This document shows, in pieces, positions 60,944 to 64,000 of a DNA stretch of 64,000 nucleotides (its first letter is position 1; each line of letters begins with the position of its first letter). This DNA is from Streptomyces roseoviridis (GTDB taxonomy: Bacteria; Actinomycetota; Actinomycetes; Streptomycetales; Streptomycetaceae), in the NCBI RefSeq assembly GCF_039535235.1, contig NZ_BAAAWU010000001.1:6513001-6577000 (forward strand), given 5' to 3'. The notes beneath the pieces are model-generated. The model was not told the DNA's origin. It saw only the letters and a list, made by a program, of their open reading frames with translations, and searched no databases. Both the position numbers and the translations under genes were made by a program.

Positions 60944-62161
60944 ATGAACGCGAACTCCCTGCGCGGCGCGCTCCTCGTGACCGTCGCCTACGCCCTCGTC
61001 GGCGCCTCCTTCACCGCCAACAGCCTGCTCGGCGACTACCCGTACGCGGGCGGGCAGGCCCTGCGCTACGGTGCCGCCTGTCTGCTCCTGCTGCCCCTGC
61101 TCGGCCGGGCCGGGCTCCGCCCGCTGCGCGCTCTGACCGCCCGGCACTGGCTCCGGCTCGCCCTGCTCGCCGCCGTCGGCATGGTCGGCTTCAACCTCGC
61201 CGTCCTGGCCGCCGAGCGCACCGCGGAGCCCGCCGTGCCCGGTGTCCTGGTCGGCTGCGCCCCCGTCGTGGTCGCCGTCCTGGTGCCACTGACGGAGGGC
61301 CGCAGGCCGACGAGGCCGGTGCTGTACGGGGCGGTGCTGGTCGCCGCCGGCGCCTTCACCGTGCAGGGCTGGGGCCGCACCGACGCGGCGGGGCTCGGCT
61401 GGTCGGTGGTGGCGCTCGCGGGCGAGGTCGGCTTCACCCTGCTCGCCGTGCCGGTGCTGCGGCCCCTGGGACCGAAGCTGCTGACGGCGGTCGTGTGCGG
61501 CGTGGCGGCCGTCGAGTCGGCGGTGCTGGGGCTCGTGGCCGACGGGTCCGCCGTGCTGCGGACGCCGACCGCGGTGGAGGCCGGTGCCCTGGTGTGGCAG
61601 GCGGCCCTCGCCACCGTCGTCGGATTCGTCCTCTTCTACATGGGTGCCCAGCGACTCGGCATGGAGCGGGCCACCCTGTTCACCGGCGCCATCCCGGTGG
61701 CCGCCGCGCTGACCGCCGTCGCGGTCGCGCACGGCTCCTTCGGTCTGCCGCAGGCGGCCGGCAGCCTCCTGGTGGGGGCCGGGGCGGTCCTGGGCTCGGG
61801 CCTGTTCGGCCCGAGGGCCGGCCGTGACTCAGCCGGCACCGCCGGAGCGGCCGGCGCTCCCGCCGCTGCCGGTGGTGCCGGCACTGCCGTCCAGGATCAC
61901 CCGGGCCACCAGGGCCGGGTCGTCGTTCATGGGGACGTGGCCGCAGCCGGGCAGACGGACCAGGCGGGCGTCCGGCAGCGTGTGCTTGGCGCGCACGCCC
62001 TGACGGCGCAGCAGCAGCCGGTCCCGGGTGCCCCAGGCCACGGTCACCGGCACGGCGGGCACGTCATCGGCGAACAGCACGGTCCGGCCGGCGGCGAGGG
62101 TCTGGTGGAAGCCGGTCGCGCCGCGCAGGGCGAGCGTCTCGGCGACCGTGGCCTGCGGTGA
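60944..62161 (+). CDS. EamA (DMT) family transporter, 3' end runs antisense into the next gene
   Basis: A 405-residue reading frame. Residues 1-290 are a complete ten-helix EamA exporter (LVTVAYALVGASFTANSLLG, LATVVGFVLFYMGAQRLGME). The remaining part, from about GRDSAG on, has no transporter character and is antisense to the alpha/beta hydrolase gene (333 bp of overlap). The stop may have been lost by a frameshift; another frame has TGA at 61825-61827, right where a normal gene would end. TAGCGT at 60931-60936 ends 7 nt before ATG 60944, so the mRNA is probably leaderless. Confidence 0.85.
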   Translation: MNANSLRGALLVTVAYALVGASFTANSLLGDYPYAGGQALRYGAACLLLLPLLGRAGLRPLRALTARHWLRLALLAAVGMVGFNLAVLAAERTAEPAVPGVLVGCAPVVVAVLVPLTEGRRPTRPVLYGAVLVAAGAFTVQGWGRTDAAGLGWSVVALAGEVGFTLLAVPVLRPLGPKLLTAVVCGVAAVESAVLGLVADGSAVLRTPTAVEAGALVWQAALATVVGFVLFYMGAQRLGMERATLFTGAIPVAAALTAVAVAHGSFGLPQAAGSLLVGAGAVLGSGLFGPRAGRDSAGTAGAAGAPAAAGGAGTAVQDHPGHQGRVVVHGDVAAAGQTDQAGVRQRVLGAHALTAQQQPVPGAPGHGHRHGGHVIGEQHGPAGGEGLVEAGRAAQGERLGDRGLR

Positions 62162-62707
62162 GCGGCGCCCGGGGCGGGCGTAGATGGTGCTGGTCAGCGC
62201 GGTGCGGCCGGCCGCGCTGCGGGAGAGCCGCTCGATCAGCGGGACGGGCATCGCGAGCGCGGCGCCCCGCATGGCGCGCAGCGTCGTGAACGCGTACCGC
62301 CGCTCGGCCTGCGACCAGAACCCCGCGGGCGAGAGCGCCGTGACCGAGCGCACGAGCTTCTCGCGGCCGAGGCGCAGGGCGAGCAGCCCGCCGAGCGAGT
62401 TGCCCGCCACGTGCGGCCGTTCGATCCCGAGGGCCGCGCAGAACGCGCCCAGGACCGGCACCACGGTCTCCAGGTCGTAGGCCAGCGGCGCGAGCAGCGC
62501 CGGGGAGGCGCCGAAACCGGGCAGGTCGACGGCGACCACGTCCCGCTCGACGGCGAGGACGTCGAGCACGGGCTCCCACGCCTGCCAGTGGTGGCCTATC
62601 CCGTGGAGCAGCAGCAGCGGCTCACCCGCGCCCCGTCGCTCGTACGCCAGGGTGACCGTGCGGGGTCCGGCCAGGGACTCCACGGGGAACGAGATCTGTG
62701 CGGACAT
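61829..62707 (-). CDS. Alpha/beta hydrolase
   Basis: A 292-residue alpha/beta hydrolase. LLLLHGIGHHWQAW forms the oxyanion region, GNSLGG at 102-107 supplies Ser104, TRDRLLLR the acid and GCGHVPMND the histidine, so the triad is complete. It resembles C-C bond hydrolases and esterases of the MhpC type. The Gly/Ser-rich C-terminal tail lies in the region overlapped by the convergent EamA frame. It is divergent from the sigma factor gene. Confidence 0.92.
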   Translation of the reverse strand: MSAQISFPVESLAGPRTVTLAYERRGAGEPLLLLHGIGHHWQAWEPVLDVLAVERDVVAVDLPGFGASPALLAPLAYDLETVVPVLGAFCAALGIERPHVAGNSLGGLLALRLGREKLVRSVTALSPAGFWSQAERRYAFTTLRAMRGAALAMPVPLIERLSRSAAGRTALTSTIYARPGRRSPQATVAETLALRGATGFHQTLAAGRTVLFADDVPAVPVTVAWGTRDRLLLRRQGVRAKHTLPDARLVRLPGCGHVPMNDDPALVARVILDGSAGTTGSGGSAGRSGGAG

Positions 62708-62824
62708 GGCTGCTCCCTGTCGTCTTGAGACACCCTGTCAGCAAGAATTACCGGTCGGTAGCCCCGAGTTCAAGACGTAGGTGCGCAACTGGACACGGAC
62801 CGCCGTGTCGGATGGGATGGGGGA

Positions 62825-63847
62825 GTGCCGCCCGAGACGCCGACCGCCGCTCCGACCGATCCGCCCGCCCCTCCGAGCGGTCCTCCCGCCGCTCCGGACG
62901 GTCCTCCGGCCGACCCGGGCGATGCGGCCGTCCTTCCGAGTGGTCCTCCCGCCGTTCCGCGCGATGCGACCGCCGTCTTCGAGGAGCACCGCCCGCTGCT
63001 CACCGGGGTCGCCTACCGCATGCTCGGACGGGTCGCCGACGCCGAGGACGTCGTGCAGGAGGCATGGCTGCGCTGGTCCGCCGACGACCGCGGTGCCGTC
63101 CGGGAGCCCCGCGCCTTCCTCGTACGGATCACCACCCGGCTCGCCGTCGACCGGCTCCGCCAGGTCCAGTCCCGCCGCGAGTCGTACGTGGGCCCCTGGC
63201 TGCCCGAGCCGGTCGTCACCGACTTCGGGCCCTCGGTGCCCGACACCGCCGAACGCGTCCTGCTCTCCGACTCCGTCTCCCTCGCCCTCCTCGTCGTCCT
63301 CGAATCCCTCTCGCCCCTGGAGCGCGCGGTGTTCGTGCTGCGTGAGGCATTCGGCTTTCCCTACGCCGAGATCGCGGCCACCCTCGACCGCAGCGAGGCC
63401 GCCGTCCGGCAGCTCGCCGGCCGTGCCCGCAAGCACGTCGACGAGGGCCGCCCGCGCTACGACGTCGACCCCGTCCAGCGCCGCGACCTCACCGAGCGGT
63501 TCCTCGCCGCCGCCGCGAGCGGCGATCTGGAGGGACTGCTCGCCCTGCTCGCGCCCGACGTCCGGCTCGTCGGCGACAGCGGCGGCAAGGCCAAGGCCCC
63601 GCTGCGGATCATGGAGGACGCCGAGAAGATCGGCCGCTTCCTCGTCGCCGTCTCCCAGGGCACCGAGGACGTCTACGACGACCTGCGCTTCCAGGAGGTC
63701 AACGGCGGCCCCGCCCTGGTCGTCCGCGTCGGCGGCAGGGTCGACGCCGTCTTCCAGGTCGACGTCCGCGACGGACGGATCGCCTGCGTCTACATCGTGC
63801 GCAACCCCGACAAGCTCCGGAACCTCCGGAACCTTGCCCTCGGCTGA
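62825..63847 (+). CDS. ECF41-type RNA polymerase sigma factor (SigJ-like)
   Basis: A 340-residue extracytoplasmic-function sigma factor. Residues 1-50 are a Pro/Ala repeat-rich extension. Sigma2 covers about 51-119, the linker has WLPEP (125-129), sigma4 about 150-205, and a SnoaL-like C-terminal domain 215-335 ends with NPDKL (327-331) near the tail. WLPEP, D-x-G-G-K and NPDKL are hallmarks of ECF41 factors, whose C-terminal domain replaces an anti-sigma factor. The usual carboxymuconolactone-decarboxylase/oxidoreductase target gene is not next to it in the window. GTG 62825 is used; later starts near residue 46 are possible. Confidence 0.92.
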   Translation: MPPETPTAAPTDPPAPPSGPPAAPDGPPADPGDAAVLPSGPPAVPRDATAVFEEHRPLLTGVAYRMLGRVADAEDVVQEAWLRWSADDRGAVREPRAFLVRITTRLAVDRLRQVQSRRESYVGPWLPEPVVTDFGPSVPDTAERVLLSDSVSLALLVVLESLSPLERAVFVLREAFGFPYAEIAATLDRSEAAVRQLAGRARKHVDEGRPRYDVDPVQRRDLTERFLAAAASGDLEGLLALLAPDVRLVGDSGGKAKAPLRIMEDAEKIGRFLVAVSQGTEDVYDDLRFQEVNGGPALVVRVGGRVDAVFQVDVRDGRIACVYIVRNPDKLRNLRNLALG

Positions 63848-64000
63848 CCCGCCCCGGGGGCGCCGAGCGCGGCAGCCCCGCCGAGGTGACCCGCGGGAGA
63901 AGGCCGGAAGATCGCGGGGAATCGGTCGCGTGACCGAAGGCTGACGGCGCCCCGTTCCTCCGCTCCCGGCCCTTCCGTGCCGTCAGACTCCTGACAGGCG

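Noticed and set aside
62730..62765. ECF41-type promoter (TGTCA...CGTC) upstream of the sigma factor
   Set aside because: TGTCAG is present, but no -10 match lies at the expected 16-bp spacing.
63982..63995. Inverted repeat GTCAG-N4-CTGAC near the window end
   Set aside because: Only five base pairs per arm; its context lies beyond the window, so no role can be supported.

Overview
The window is chromosomal DNA from a Streptomyces-like high-GC actinomycete. The evidence is the very high G+C with G/C-rich third codon positions, frequent GTG starts and many ATGA/GTGA translational overlaps. Several genes also look leaderless, with a -10-like hexamer about 7 nt before the start codon. The gene families fit too: mycothiol-type DinB, ECF41 sigma factor, a second EF-Tu, DUF6493-SWIM, HipA-DUF3037 and ACT-GNAT. 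No rRNA, tRNA, CRISPR array or intact mobile element was seen. The 64 kb looks like an accessory or arm-proximal stretch of small regulatory, metabolic and repair units.

Layout: 1-2.7 kb holds two alpha/beta hydrolase genes around an AraC regulator; one is frameshifted in a C run and the other lacks the nucleophile serine. 2.8-9.1 kb (minus) is the most unusual unit: a lipoprotein, a proline-rich single-pass protein, a PrsW-like multipass protein, a small membrane protein and a large exported protein with a cryptic deaminase-type HSE...PCxxxC signature. The last four genes overlap or are tightly coupled. 9.3-11 kb has an IS5-type remnant and a HipA-like kinase with DUF3037. 11.2-15.9 kb has two SDR enzymes, a solute-binding lipoprotein, uracil-DNA glycosylase and a TPR protein. 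16-20 kb has a lipoprotein, a DinB protein, a TetR regulator divergent from an FAD monooxygenase with a twin operator, and a Gfo/Idh/MocA oxidoreductase.

20-34 kb carries apolipoprotein N-acyltransferase, a SnoaL protein, UppP, an HxlR regulator divergent from a thiolase, a TVP38 protein, an AlkD-like repair protein, a divergent EF-Tu paralogue, a patatin, a spermidine-synthase-like methyltransferase fold, a GNAT, a VOC protein and an MFS exporter coupled to a proline-rich membrane protein. 34-45 kb has a thioesterase, an exported GH3 glycosidase, DedA, a gamma carbonic anhydrase, a hexapeptide acyltransferase, an EamA exporter divergent from an XRE-cupin regulator, YbaK, a CoA-binding protein and YigZ. 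44-48.6 kb is the sbcD-sbcC nuclease operon; its SbcC carries a recently duplicated 44-residue insert next to the zinc hook.

48.6-64 kb has two Lrp/AsnC regulators, a DUF885 peptidase, a Cys/Met-metabolism PLP enzyme tail-to-tail with a membrane ACT-GNAT acetyltransferase, the DUF6493-SWIM pair, a Tat-exported PhoD phosphatase, a 3' fragment of a MocR regulator beside an EamA exporter, an alpha/beta hydrolase and an ECF41 sigma factor. Tandem minisatellites of 18-43 bp recur in gene tails and intergenic gaps. All functional calls come from reading motifs by eye; no database search was run.
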